Origin: Lachnospiraceae bacterium
Lineage (GTDB): Bacteria; Bacillota; Clostridia; Lachnospirales; Lachnospiraceae
NCBI GenBank assembly: GCA_017472605.1
Contig: JAFUPV010000024.1
Span: 20,372-84,371 of the forward strand
Reading direction: 5' to 3'
DNA: 64,000 nucleotides
This document shows, piece by piece, positions 8,395 through 16,464 of this stretch (position 1 is its first letter; every line of letters starts with the position of its first letter). Position numbers and translations under genes: made by a program. The notes under the pieces were generated by a model. That model saw nothing but the letters and a program-made list of their open reading frames with translations. It was not told the DNA's origin and did no database searches.

Positions 8395-11022
8395 ATGAAA
8401 GGAAACTACCCATATCAGAATCCGGAGTTGTCTGTGGAAGAACGTCTGGACGATCTGATGGCCCGAATGACGCTGGAAGAAAAGCTGCGCCAGACGGATC
8501 AGTATTTTGTGAATGAGTTTGTAACGCTGGATGAGGCGCAGAAACCGGTTGCTGTGGACGAAGAAGCGCTGAAGCGAATTGTTGGAGACATGTCTGTCGG
8601 AAGCATTCAGGCAAGATATGTGGGACCGCAGCTGACCAACCAGCTGCAGAAATATGCGGTGGAGCAGACGCGTCTGGGGATTCCGTTTCTGCTGAGCGAG
8701 GAAGCGCTTCACTGCTTTACGGATCATAAAGCGACGGTTTTTCCGCAGCAGATTGGTCTTGCGGCTACTTTCGACCCGAAGTGGGGATATCGGATGGGAC
8801 GCGCAATTGCGGCGGAGGCACGTTCCTACGGCGTCTGCGAGACCTTTTCCCCGGTTATGGATCTGGCCCGTGATCCGCGTTACGGCAGGACGGAGGAGAC
8901 CTACGGAGAGGATACCTGGCTGTCGGCTGAATTTGCAAGAGAAACAGTAAAAGGTCTGCAGGGAGAATCCCTGGCCGCGCCGGATGCCGTTGCGGCGGAG
9001 CCGAAGCACTATGTGGGTTATGCCAATCCGATTGGCGGACTGAACTGCATGCCGTCCGCCATGGGCAGGCATGATGTGCTGGCCTACGCAATGCCGGTGT
9101 TTGAAGCGGCGTTTGTGGATGGAAAGGCGACCAATACGATGTGTTCCTACAATTCCATTGATGGGACACCGGTTGCCATGGATCAGGAACTGCTGACCGG
9201 TTATCTGCGGGGAAAATTCGGCATGCCCGGATTTGTGCGTTCGGACATGGGAGCGGTGCGCATGCTGGGAACTGCGCATCAGGTGGCGGAGACAGGAAAA
9301 GAAGCCATTCGCCTGGGCATGACAGCAGGCGTCGATTTGCAGCTTTTTGATTTCTCCCATGAAACCTGGCGGCAATCCATTCGCGAGCTGATTGAAGCCG
9401 GTGAAATGGAGGAATCGGTTCTGGATGAAGCCTGCAGACGGGTGCTCCGTGTAAAATTTATGTGCGGCCTGTTTGACCATCCCTATGTGGATGAGAGCCT
9501 TAATGAGAAGGTCGTACACTGTGAGGCACATCAGAACCTGGCAAGAGAAATTGCGGAAAATGGTGCGGTACTGCTGAAAAACGCGAATCAGATGCTGCCG
9601 CTGGATAAAAAGAAACATAAGAAAATTGCCGTTGTGGGACCGCAGGCAGATGTGGCAGTCATCGGAGACTATAATAATGATCCGGTAAAGGAGCATACTG
9701 TTTCGCTGTATGAAGGAATCCGGAGACTGCTTGCGGAGGCGAGTTCGGAAACGGAAGTGGTGTTTGAGAAGGGCTGCAATGTGCTGGGTGATGACATGAA
9801 GCCGGTGAATCACTGGTGGATGTGCAGCGAGGACGGCAGTCAGGGACTGACCGCGCGCTATTATAATGGTTCGGAGATTGGGGGAGAACCGGCAGTGACC
9901 CGGGTAGACCAGCAGATTAATTTCAACTGGATCTATACCAAACCGCATCCGGATGTGGACGGAGAGCAGTTCTGTGTTCTGTGGACCGGAACCCTGATAC
10001 CGCCCCGGACATTTGAGGGGAATCTTGGTCTGTCAAGCATGGACAGCATGAAGCTGTATGTGGACGGGAAGCTTCTCATCGACGGATGGGGGGAAGGAAA
10101 GAGCGCAAATCAGATGGTGCCGTTTCGGTTTGAGGGCGGAAAAAAATATGAGATCCGCATTGAATACCGAAATGATATGCGCGGCGTGCGTGTTATCTTT
10201 GGCTATAATAAAGGAAACGAGGATTACACAAAAGCGCTTGCGGCTGCAAAAGAGGCCGATGTGGTAATCGCTGCTCTCGGCGATTCATCGGAGACCTCCG
10301 GAGAAAACTTTGACCGTGTGGACCTGAATCTTCCGGGAAACCAGCTGGATTTTCTGAAAGAAATATACCGGGTCAATCCCAATGTTGTGCTGGTAACTCA
10401 GACGGGCCGTCCGACTTCAATTCCCTGGGAGCAGGAGCATGTGCCTGCGATACTGGAAGGTTTCTTTCCGGGGGAAAAGGGCGGCATGGCGCTGGCAAAG
10501 ATTCTGTTTGGAGATGTAAATCCGTCCGGCAGACTGCCCTATTCGGTTCCACGCACCGTTGGTCAGATTCCGTGTCATTACAGCCGCTTTCCGGCGGGCG
10601 GAAAGCGCTACGTGGAAATGGACTGGAACCCTCTTTATCCGTTCGGCTACGGTCTTTCCTATACGACGTTTCAATATAGTAAGATGAAGCTTTCCGCCCA
10701 TGAAATCCCGGCGGGCGGCAGCGTGGATGTCACGTTTACAGTGACCAATACCGGTAAGGTAACAGGAAAGGAAGCGGCACAGGTATATATCCGTGACTGT
10801 TTCGCTTCCACGGTGAAGCCCATGAAGGAGCTGGCAGGTGTTCAGAAGGTGGAGCTTGAACCGGGGGAGAGCAGAGAAATCACCATCCGGATCGGCTGTA
10901 AACAGATGCGTACCCTGACATCCCGGTGTGAATGGGTGGTGGAGCCCGGCGCGTTTGAGGTGTTCCTTGGAAACAATGCGGCAAATGTTCTGGATCAGGA
11001 GCGGTTTGTTGTGAAAGGCTAG
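8395..11022 (+). CDS. GH3 beta-glycosidase with PA14 insert
   Basis: 875 residues. Order: GH3 TIM-barrel domain (about 10-330) with nucleophile Asp284 in FVRSDMGAV, GH3 C-terminal alpha/beta sandwich begun near 370, a PA14 beta-barrel inserted at about 475-605 (ARYYNGSEIGG to VRVIFGYN), the rest of the sandwich (DVVIAALGDSSETSGE), and a fibronectin-III-like domain at the end. GH3 proteins with this layout are beta-glucosidases or beta-xylosidases; the PA14 insert shapes the active site entrance. No signal peptide, so the substrate is an imported oligosaccharide. The partner GH51 and GH95 genes make xylan- or xyloglucan-type substrates plausible. Confidence 0.92.
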   Translation: MKGNYPYQNPELSVEERLDDLMARMTLEEKLRQTDQYFVNEFVTLDEAQKPVAVDEEALKRIVGDMSVGSIQARYVGPQLTNQLQKYAVEQTRLGIPFLLSEEALHCFTDHKATVFPQQIGLAATFDPKWGYRMGRAIAAEARSYGVCETFSPVMDLARDPRYGRTEETYGEDTWLSAEFARETVKGLQGESLAAPDAVAAEPKHYVGYANPIGGLNCMPSAMGRHDVLAYAMPVFEAAFVDGKATNTMCSYNSIDGTPVAMDQELLTGYLRGKFGMPGFVRSDMGAVRMLGTAHQVAETGKEAIRLGMTAGVDLQLFDFSHETWRQSIRELIEAGEMEESVLDEACRRVLRVKFMCGLFDHPYVDESLNEKVVHCEAHQNLAREIAENGAVLLKNANQMLPLDKKKHKKIAVVGPQADVAVIGDYNNDPVKEHTVSLYEGIRRLLAEASSETEVVFEKGCNVLGDDMKPVNHWWMCSEDGSQGLTARYYNGSEIGGEPAVTRVDQQINFNWIYTKPHPDVDGEQFCVLWTGTLIPPRTFEGNLGLSSMDSMKLYVDGKLLIDGWGEGKSANQMVPFRFEGGKKYEIRIEYRNDMRGVRVIFGYNKGNEDYTKALAAAKEADVVIAALGDSSETSGENFDRVDLNLPGNQLDFLKEIYRVNPNVVLVTQTGRPTSIPWEQEHVPAILEGFFPGEKGGMALAKILFGDVNPSGRLPYSVPRTVGQIPCHYSRFPAGGKRYVEMDWNPLYPFGYGLSYTTFQYSKMKLSAHEIPAGGSVDVTFTVTNTGKVTGKEAAQVYIRDCFASTVKPMKELAGVQKVELEPGESREITIRIGCKQMRTLTSRCEWVVEPGAFEVFLGNNAANVLDQERFVVKG

Positions 11023-11033
11023 GAGGAAAAAAT

Positions 11034-13379
11034 ATGTCCACACGTATTTGGCATGATCGCTTTGCGAATGACTGGATGCGGGCGTTTCCTCTGGGGAATG
11101 GCCGCATCGGAGCGATGATCTATGGCGATCCTTCCAGGGAAACCATTGAAATTAACGAAGAATCCTTATGGAGCGGCAGACAGCATAAAGAGAATTACCA
11201 CAGTTCGCCGGAAATCCTGCAGGAACTGCGCACTCTGCTGTTTCAGGAGCGATATGAAGAAGCAGATCAAATCTGCAGTCAGACGTTTTTGGCAAATCCG
11301 GCCAGCGTCCGGTTTTATGAGAGCTTTGGCGAACTGCAGATTGATTTCGCAGATAAAAGGGAATACACAAATTACCGGAAAGAACTGGAATTAAGCCAGG
11401 CAATCGTCCGGGTGTCTTATCAAAAGGGAAATGACTGGTACCGCAGTGAGGCGTTTGTCAGCGGAAACTATGATGTGTTTGTCTATCGAATGTCCACGGA
11501 CGGCGCACCATTCTCCTGCAGAATTACCATGCAGAGAGGTCAGGATGCATATACTTCCGCACTGAATGATGATACCCTGCTGATGAACGGATGCGTGATC
11601 TTTAAAGGGGATGAGATACACGGCGAAGGTGTGGAAGGGATGCAGTTTGGCTCCCGCGTTTATGTGGTGTCTGATGGAAAACAAACCGCTGACAAAAGCT
11701 CCATTCAGATTGAAAATGCGACCCAATTCACGATTTACGGAGCATTTGCCACCAATTATAATGTAAATATATTTGATAATGACGAGACGATTCCCTATCG
11801 GAAAAAGCTGCTTGCTTCTATCAATGCCGTGAAGGATGTGGATTACGGCGCACTGAAGCAGGAGCATATTGCGGAGCATAAGAGGTGGTTTGATACACTT
11901 TCTTTCACACTGGATGCCCCTGCTTACGAAGAAATTCCTACGGATGAGCGTGTGAACCGGGTAAAAAATGAGAATGTGGAAGATAACGACCTCTATGTTC
12001 TCTATTATCAGTTCGGCCGTTATCTTCTGATCGAAAGCTCCGGAAAACGCGCCACACTGCCGGCCAATCTTCAGGGAATCTGGTGCAATGGTTTTACACC
12101 GCCCTGGGGCAGCGATTACCATACAAACATCAATCTGCAGATGAATTACTGGCCTGTGGAGTCAGCAAATTTATCCGATACCTTTCTGCCGTTTGTACAT
12201 TTTGTGAAGATGATCAGTATCTTCGGTATGGACACAGCAAAGGAACTGTTTGGAGCAGACGGTTGGGTGATCAACCACACCACTGATATCTTTGGACGTA
12301 CCGGTGTGCATGATTTTGTACATTGTGGATTTTTCCCTATGGCAGGATCCTGGCTGTGTCTGAATCTGTGGGAGCATTATGAATACACGAATGACAGGAA
12401 ATACCTGGAAGAGATTTTCCCAATCCTGAAAGGTTCCTGCCGGTTTGTAAAGGATTATCTGGTGGAGGACTGCAATGGATATCTGGTGACCAGTCCTTCC
12501 AATTCTCCGGAAAATGCATTTTATTATCAGGATCGAAGCGGAGAGAAAAAGAGCAGCGGGATTACTTATGGTGCAACGATGGATTTCGAAATCATCCACG
12601 CGCTGTTTACAAGGATGATTACTGCATGCGAAATTCTTGGTGAGGAATCCTTTGCAGAAGAGCTGAAGGAAATTTTGACAAAATTGCCGCCGCTTCGCAT
12701 TAGCGAACGCTATGGTACAATCTGTGAATGGATCAAAGATTATGAAGAAGTGGAACCGGGGCATCGGCATATTTCTCATCTGTTCGGTTTGTTTCCGGGC
12801 GATCAGATCAATGAAACCGATGCAGACATGTATCAGGCTGCTAAGAATACCATCGACAGAAGGCTTGCCTATGGCAGCGGAGCAACCGGCTGGTCAAGAG
12901 CATGGATTATCAATTTCTATGCCCGCTTGAAGGATGGAACCAATGCGTGGAAGCACCTTCGTCAGCTGATGCGGCTTTCCACAGCGGAAAATCTGTTTGA
13001 CATGCATCCGCCTTTCCAGATCGATGGAAATTTCGGTGCGGTGTCCGGCATTACGGAAATGCTGCTTCAAAGTCACAAGGGGAAAATGGGAGAGCGGATT
13101 GTTGAGCTTCTTCCTGCTTTGCCTGATGGGTGGAAATCCGGCTCGATTTGCGGCATAAAGGCGAGAGGGAATTTTGTTTTTGATATGAGCTGGAAAGAGA
13201 ATAAAGTTACAAAGGTTACGATTACTTCCATGTGCAAAAATACTCTGCGTCTGAAGCTCACAGATGTGTGCGGTCCGATTGTTACCAGAAAGGCATATAC
13301 ACAGCAGAATTCTGTCCTGTACATGGATTTTGCAGAAGGGGAAACGGCAGAAATTACGTTTCGGCCTTTTGAAACGTGA
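11034..13379 (+). CDS. GH95 alpha-L-fucosidase/galactosidase-type enzyme
   Basis: 781 residues, typical length. The N-terminal beta domain begins WHDRFANDWMRAFPLGNGRIGAM, which is diagnostic of GH95. The (alpha/alpha)6 catalytic barrel has the expected residues: Asn365 and Asn367 in NINLQMNYW, Glu493 in TSPSNSPENAF and Asp664 in PFQIDGNFG, equivalent to the catalytic set known from the bifidobacterial 1,2-alpha-L-fucosidase. No signal peptide, so it acts in the cytoplasm. AGGAGG lies just before the ATG and 12 bp separates it from GH3. GH95 also contains L-galactosidases, so specificity is open; xyloglucan fucose is one option that fits the neighbours. Confidence 0.9.
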   Translation: MSTRIWHDRFANDWMRAFPLGNGRIGAMIYGDPSRETIEINEESLWSGRQHKENYHSSPEILQELRTLLFQERYEEADQICSQTFLANPASVRFYESFGELQIDFADKREYTNYRKELELSQAIVRVSYQKGNDWYRSEAFVSGNYDVFVYRMSTDGAPFSCRITMQRGQDAYTSALNDDTLLMNGCVIFKGDEIHGEGVEGMQFGSRVYVVSDGKQTADKSSIQIENATQFTIYGAFATNYNVNIFDNDETIPYRKKLLASINAVKDVDYGALKQEHIAEHKRWFDTLSFTLDAPAYEEIPTDERVNRVKNENVEDNDLYVLYYQFGRYLLIESSGKRATLPANLQGIWCNGFTPPWGSDYHTNINLQMNYWPVESANLSDTFLPFVHFVKMISIFGMDTAKELFGADGWVINHTTDIFGRTGVHDFVHCGFFPMAGSWLCLNLWEHYEYTNDRKYLEEIFPILKGSCRFVKDYLVEDCNGYLVTSPSNSPENAFYYQDRSGEKKSSGITYGATMDFEIIHALFTRMITACEILGEESFAEELKEILTKLPPLRISERYGTICEWIKDYEEVEPGHRHISHLFGLFPGDQINETDADMYQAAKNTIDRRLAYGSGATGWSRAWIINFYARLKDGTNAWKHLRQLMRLSTAENLFDMHPPFQIDGNFGAVSGITEMLLQSHKGKMGERIVELLPALPDGWKSGSICGIKARGNFVFDMSWKENKVTKVTITSMCKNTLRLKLTDVCGPIVTRKAYTQQNSVLYMDFAEGETAEITFRPFET

Positions 13380-13440
13380 TGTTGGTTCCGAAAGGACGGA
13401 ATCATTCCGGTTTGAAAACCGATGGAAGGAGAAAAAAGAA

Positions 13441-13791
13441 ATGATATTTATTTGTTATCCGAAATGCACGACCTGCCAGAAGGCGAAGAAATGGCTGGAG
13501 GAGCATGGAATTGCGTATCAGGAACGCCACATCGCAGAGGAGAATCCTTCCTGTGAAGAGCTGAAGACATGGTATGAGAGGAGCGGACTTCCGCTGAAAA
13601 AGTTTTTTAATACCAGCGGCCTGCTTTACAAAGAGATGCAGCTGAAGGACCGGCTGAAGTCCATGAGTGAGGAGGAGCAGCTGACGCTTCTGGCATCAAA
13701 CGGAATGCTTGTGAAACGTCCGCTTGTGATTGATGGGGATACCGTTCTTGTTGGTTTTAAGGAAGCGGAATGGGGAGGAAAATTGAAGTGA
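13441..13791 (+). CDS. ArsC/Spx-family thioredoxin-fold protein
   Basis: 116 residues from ATG 13441 (AAGGAGAAAAAAGAA upstream). The thioredoxin-like N-terminus carries CTTC (Cys9, Cys12) in YPKCTTCQKA. The C-terminal half has LLASNGMLVKRPLVIDGDTVLVGF, with the conserved Arg-Pro of the arsenate reductase/Spx/YffB group. Both redox cysteines are present, so a reductase rather than an Spx-type transcription factor is favoured, but arsenate as substrate is not shown: no ars genes are near. It follows the glycoside hydrolase operon by 61 bp and could be co-transcribed. Confidence 0.85.
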   Translation: MIFICYPKCTTCQKAKKWLEEHGIAYQERHIAEENPSCEELKTWYERSGLPLKKFFNTSGLLYKEMQLKDRLKSMSEEEQLTLLASNGMLVKRPLVIDGDTVLVGFKEAEWGGKLK

Positions 13792-13912
13792 CAGAAGGAA
13801 CCGCAGGAATTCGACTGGACGTGTCACTTAGCCGGTGGTCTTGATTTTTGGCTAAAGGTATTATAGTAGAAACAGACAAGTTTAAATTTAGCAAAGGAGT
13901 GTGATTATATTA

Positions 13913-14143
13913 TTGAAAAGAGTATTGATTGGTGGTTTTCTTTCACTGATAGGTAGTATTTGGTCTTTGGCAATTGTTTTTATTGCAGGCAACAATCTTG
14001 TTACCTCTTGAGATAGCGATGTCGGAAGATTATGGACTACAGTTACTGAGATGGATTTAATGTTTCTGTTTGTTCTCTCTGTTGTGTTTATAGTGTTTGG
14101 AATAACCCTAATGGCGATTGAGTTGTTCCGCAAAGAGAAATAA
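13913..14143 (+). pseudogene. Two-helix membrane protein gene interrupted by an in-frame TGA
   Basis: AAAGGAGTG at 13894-13902 precedes a TTG start at 13913. The frame reads KRVLIGGFLSLIGSIW into a first hydrophobic helix, then TGA at 14009-14011 after VTS, and continues in the same frame through a second hydrophobic helix (MFLFVLSVVFIVFGITLMAIE) to TAA 14141-14143. TGA is one base from TGG, and Trp would fit between TS and DS. I therefore read a recent nonsense mutation in a 76-residue membrane protein of unknown function. Translation of only the first 32 residues is the alternative. Confidence 0.6.
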
Positions 14144-14162
14144 ACAAATCACAATTTGTCAC

Positions 14163-14200
14163 AAAAAAGCGCCTCATTACAGAAAGCTGTGATGGGGCGC
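14163..14200 (-). terminator. Terminator of the toxin-antitoxin operon
   Basis: A 13-bp stem with two G-U pairs (14169-14181 with 14188-14200). Read leftward it ends in TTTTTTG, so it terminates the leftward pair that stops at 14209. The upstream pseudogene may share it from the other side. Confidence 0.8.
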
Positions 14201-14208
14201 CTAAACAG

Positions 14209-14433
14209 TTATAATTTCAGCTTTTTCATGAGCTCATCCTGAGACAAATAGGGACTGTATTCAGGATCACCATTGCGGTAGGCATTAATTGCATGAATTT
14301 CATCCGCAGATGGAGTAGCAGTCTTTGCATTTGACAGAATAAAAGTGGTCTGAATCAGTTCCCATACCTTCTCCGCGTCCGCTTCACTCATAACAGTTAC
14401 AGCTCCAAGAATCCGTTCTTTAACGTTGGACAT
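14209..14433 (-). CDS. Putative antitoxin of a RelE/ParE-type pair
   Basis: 74 residues from ATG 14433, which follows TAAAGGAGTG; a longer frame reaches upstream but overlaps the toxin without a site. Sequence is acidic and helical (MSNVKERILGAVTVMSEADAEKVWELI) with a C-terminal stretch rich in charged residues. It lies 4 bp after the toxin gene, in the less common order toxin then antitoxin. I know no exact family name; the call rests on position and size. It should bind and neutralise the upstream toxin and may repress the promoter. Confidence 0.65.
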   Translation of the reverse strand: MSNVKERILGAVTVMSEADAEKVWELIQTTFILSNAKTATPSADEIHAINAYRNGDPEYSPYLSQDELMKKLKL

Positions 14434-14437
14434 AAAA

Positions 14438-14680
14438 TCACACTCCTTTATAAATATCACCGCGGTTTCCAATTTCTATAATATCAATTATAATACCATT
14501 GACATCAAATAATACCCGAAAGTTTCCGACACGAAGACGATAACCATCGACACCCTGCAGTTTTTTTATATCGCCGACAAGTGGCAGTTTAGAAATTGCA
14601 GTGACAAGGCGTTTTTGTGTCGGACGATCCAGTTTCTGAAGAAATTTTACAGCTTTTTTTGAGTAAATAATTTGAAACAC
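14438..14680 (-). CDS. RelE/ParE superfamily toxin
   Basis: 80 residues, GTG start preceded by AAGGAGG. The pattern IIYSKKAVKFLQKLDRPTQKRLVTAI, then LQGVDGYRLRVGNFRVLFDV, then IDIIEIGNRGDIYK matches the RelE fold, with the conserved Arg-x-Arg and Arg-Val-Leu-Phe strand motifs. RelE types cut mRNA in the ribosome, while ParE types poison gyrase; the sequence alone does not decide, though the C-terminal GNRGDIYK resembles the RelE branch. Confidence 0.85.
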   Translation of the reverse strand: MFQIIYSKKAVKFLQKLDRPTQKRLVTAISKLPLVGDIKKLQGVDGYRLRVGNFRVLFDVNGIIIDIIEIGNRGDIYKGV

Positions 14681-14905
14681 GTTTTATCCTCCTTCTTTTC
14701 ATTTCCGTTGATGAGTCACAATATCTTTTGTACTGTATGGATTTCTCATTCGTGGTTTGGAGAGAAAAAGGAAGCATTTTATAAAAATGAATGTAAATGA
14801 TTGGGATACTTAAAAATAATAACATATGCGGAACGTTTAATCAATAAAAATCTGGAAATTCATCTGTTCGTTGTGTTCCACCTGTCAATGGGACAGAAGA
14901 GCGCA

Positions 14906-14934
14906 TTGTGTTTCCGAGGAATTTATGCTATACT
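14906..14934 (+). promoter_or_regulatory. Promoter of the exonuclease gene
   Basis: TTGTGT at 14906-14911 and TATACT at 14929-14934 with a 17-bp spacer, 59 bp before the start codon. The -35 box matches only its first half. Confidence 0.65.
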
Positions 14935-14992
14935 GAGCACAGTTTTATTTATTCTGTTTCGTTGATATGTGTTTGAGTTGAGAGGAAAAAAG

Positions 14993-15835
14993 ATGGATCG
15001 ACTGCTTCTTGTTGACGGCAGTAATCTGCTGTTTCAGATGTTTTTCGGAATGCCGTCCAGAATCGTTAATCCAGACGGCAAGGCAATCCAGGGAACGCTT
15101 GGTTTTACAGGCGCGCTGCTTAAGATCATCCGCAGAATTGAGCCGACGCATGTGGCGGTGCTGTTTGATGGAGAGCACGAGAAGGAACGTACCGGACTGA
15201 GTGCGGATTATAAAGCAAATCGTGTAGATTACAGTCAGGTGGCGGAGGAAGAAAATCCGTTTTCACAGCTGCCTGATGTTTACGCTGCTCTTGATTACCT
15301 GGGAATCCGGCACAGAGAAACAACGACCTGTGAAACCGATGACTGGATCGCCGGATATGCGTTTACCTGCGGACAGACTGCAGAGATCGTCATTTCGTCG
15401 TTTGACAGTGATTTCTTTCAGCTGATAACGGATCATGTGTCAGTCCTGCGGTACCGGGGGGATAAGACTGTGATCTGCACACCGGCATACATAAGAGAAA
15501 AATTCGGGATTGCGCCGGATCAGTATGCGGATTTTAAATCTCTTACCGGCGATTCTGCCGATAACATTAAGGGGGCGGATAAGGTAGGTCCCAGGACTGC
15601 GTCACAATTGCTGGTGGAATTTGGAACGCTTGAGAACGTGATTGCAAATGCAGAAGCAATCAAGAAACCATCCATCCGGGAATCAATCATCCAAAATGCA
15701 GACAGACTCAGAATGAATTATCGATTGATTAAACTCGGCAATCGGGAGCGCCTGCCGTTTTCTTTCGATGAACTGGAATATAAATACAGTGGGATTTCTA
15801 CAAATGATGTTTTGAAAGGAATTCGGCTGAAATGA
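14993..15835 (+). CDS. 5'-3' exonuclease/flap endonuclease (Pol I N-domain type)
   Basis: 280 residues from ATG 14993, after GAGAGGAAAAAAG. It begins LLLVDGSNLLFQMFFG and has AVLFDGE, ADYKANR, ETDDWIAGYA, ISSFDSDFFQL and LTGDSADNIKGADKVGPRTA: the acidic metal-binding residues and the helix-hairpin-helix of the family are all present. No polymerase domain, so this is a stand-alone enzyme of the YpcP/Xni kind that removes RNA primers or 5' flaps. The Nudix gene follows 102 bp later. Confidence 0.9.
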   Translation: MDRLLLVDGSNLLFQMFFGMPSRIVNPDGKAIQGTLGFTGALLKIIRRIEPTHVAVLFDGEHEKERTGLSADYKANRVDYSQVAEEENPFSQLPDVYAALDYLGIRHRETTTCETDDWIAGYAFTCGQTAEIVISSFDSDFFQLITDHVSVLRYRGDKTVICTPAYIREKFGIAPDQYADFKSLTGDSADNIKGADKVGPRTASQLLVEFGTLENVIANAEAIKKPSIRESIIQNADRLRMNYRLIKLGNRERLPFSFDELEYKYSGISTNDVLKGIRLK

Positions 15836-15937
15836 GTAATTTTGGGGGCGATATCGGACCGCACATAGTGCAAAGGCTTATGAGATTGCGGGCAAATTTG
15901 TCTGAAAGCATGTCAGAAGAAAGGATCTGGAGCAAAT

Positions 15938-16429
15938 ATGGAACTGAATTGCGGATTTGAAAAAAATGGCCACTGGTTTCGCTACCGGGCCGCAGCAATT
16001 ATTGTAGAAAATGGCTGTGTACTGTTTGCCGGAAATGAACTGGAGGATTATTACTATTCGATTGGCGGAGCTGTTCACATGGGTGAGACAGCAGAAGATG
16101 CGGTGAAGCGGGAAGTGTTTGAGGAAACAGGGGTTTCCTATGAAATTGATCATCTGGCGGTGATCCATGAGAACTTTTTCAATGAAAACCAGGGAACGCT
16201 GAAAGGTCTGGAATGCCACGAAATTGCCCTGTATTATCGAATGAAACCGAGGGGGACGCAGGAGCTGAACAGCAACAGCTATACCTTTGGTGTACGGGAG
16301 AAGATGCACTGGATTCCGATTGCGCAGCTGGATCAGCATAAGGCGTTTCCGACGTTTATGAAAGATTACCTGAGCAGGGAGCACAGCGGCGTCGAACATA
16401 TTGTGACGGATGAACGGCACCATGGATAA
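15938..16429 (+). CDS. Nudix hydrolase
   Basis: 163 residues. The complete Nudix box is present as G-x5-E-x7-R-E-x-x-E-E-x-G: GGAVHMGETAEDAVKREVF then EETGV. The enzyme splits a nucleoside diphosphate linked to another group; the substrate is unknown. GGATCTGGAGC precedes the ATG at a plausible distance. The C-terminal YFGV/VREKMHWIPIAQLDQHKAFP region resembles the 7,8-dihydro-8-oxoguanine or ADP-ribose groups only loosely. Confidence 0.9.
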   Translation: MELNCGFEKNGHWFRYRAAAIIVENGCVLFAGNELEDYYYSIGGAVHMGETAEDAVKREVFEETGVSYEIDHLAVIHENFFNENQGTLKGLECHEIALYYRMKPRGTQELNSNSYTFGVREKMHWIPIAQLDQHKAFPTFMKDYLSREHSGVEHIVTDERHHG

Positions 16430-16464
16430 CGGTGTGAGGAAAGAAACGGGAGGGGAGTAAGGTT

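Noticed and set aside
8356-9948. A 530-codon open frame on the lower strand
   Set aside because: It lies fully inside the GH3 gene in the opposite strand, has no start signal and its translation lacks any domain pattern. It is a mirror of the strong codon bias of the real gene.
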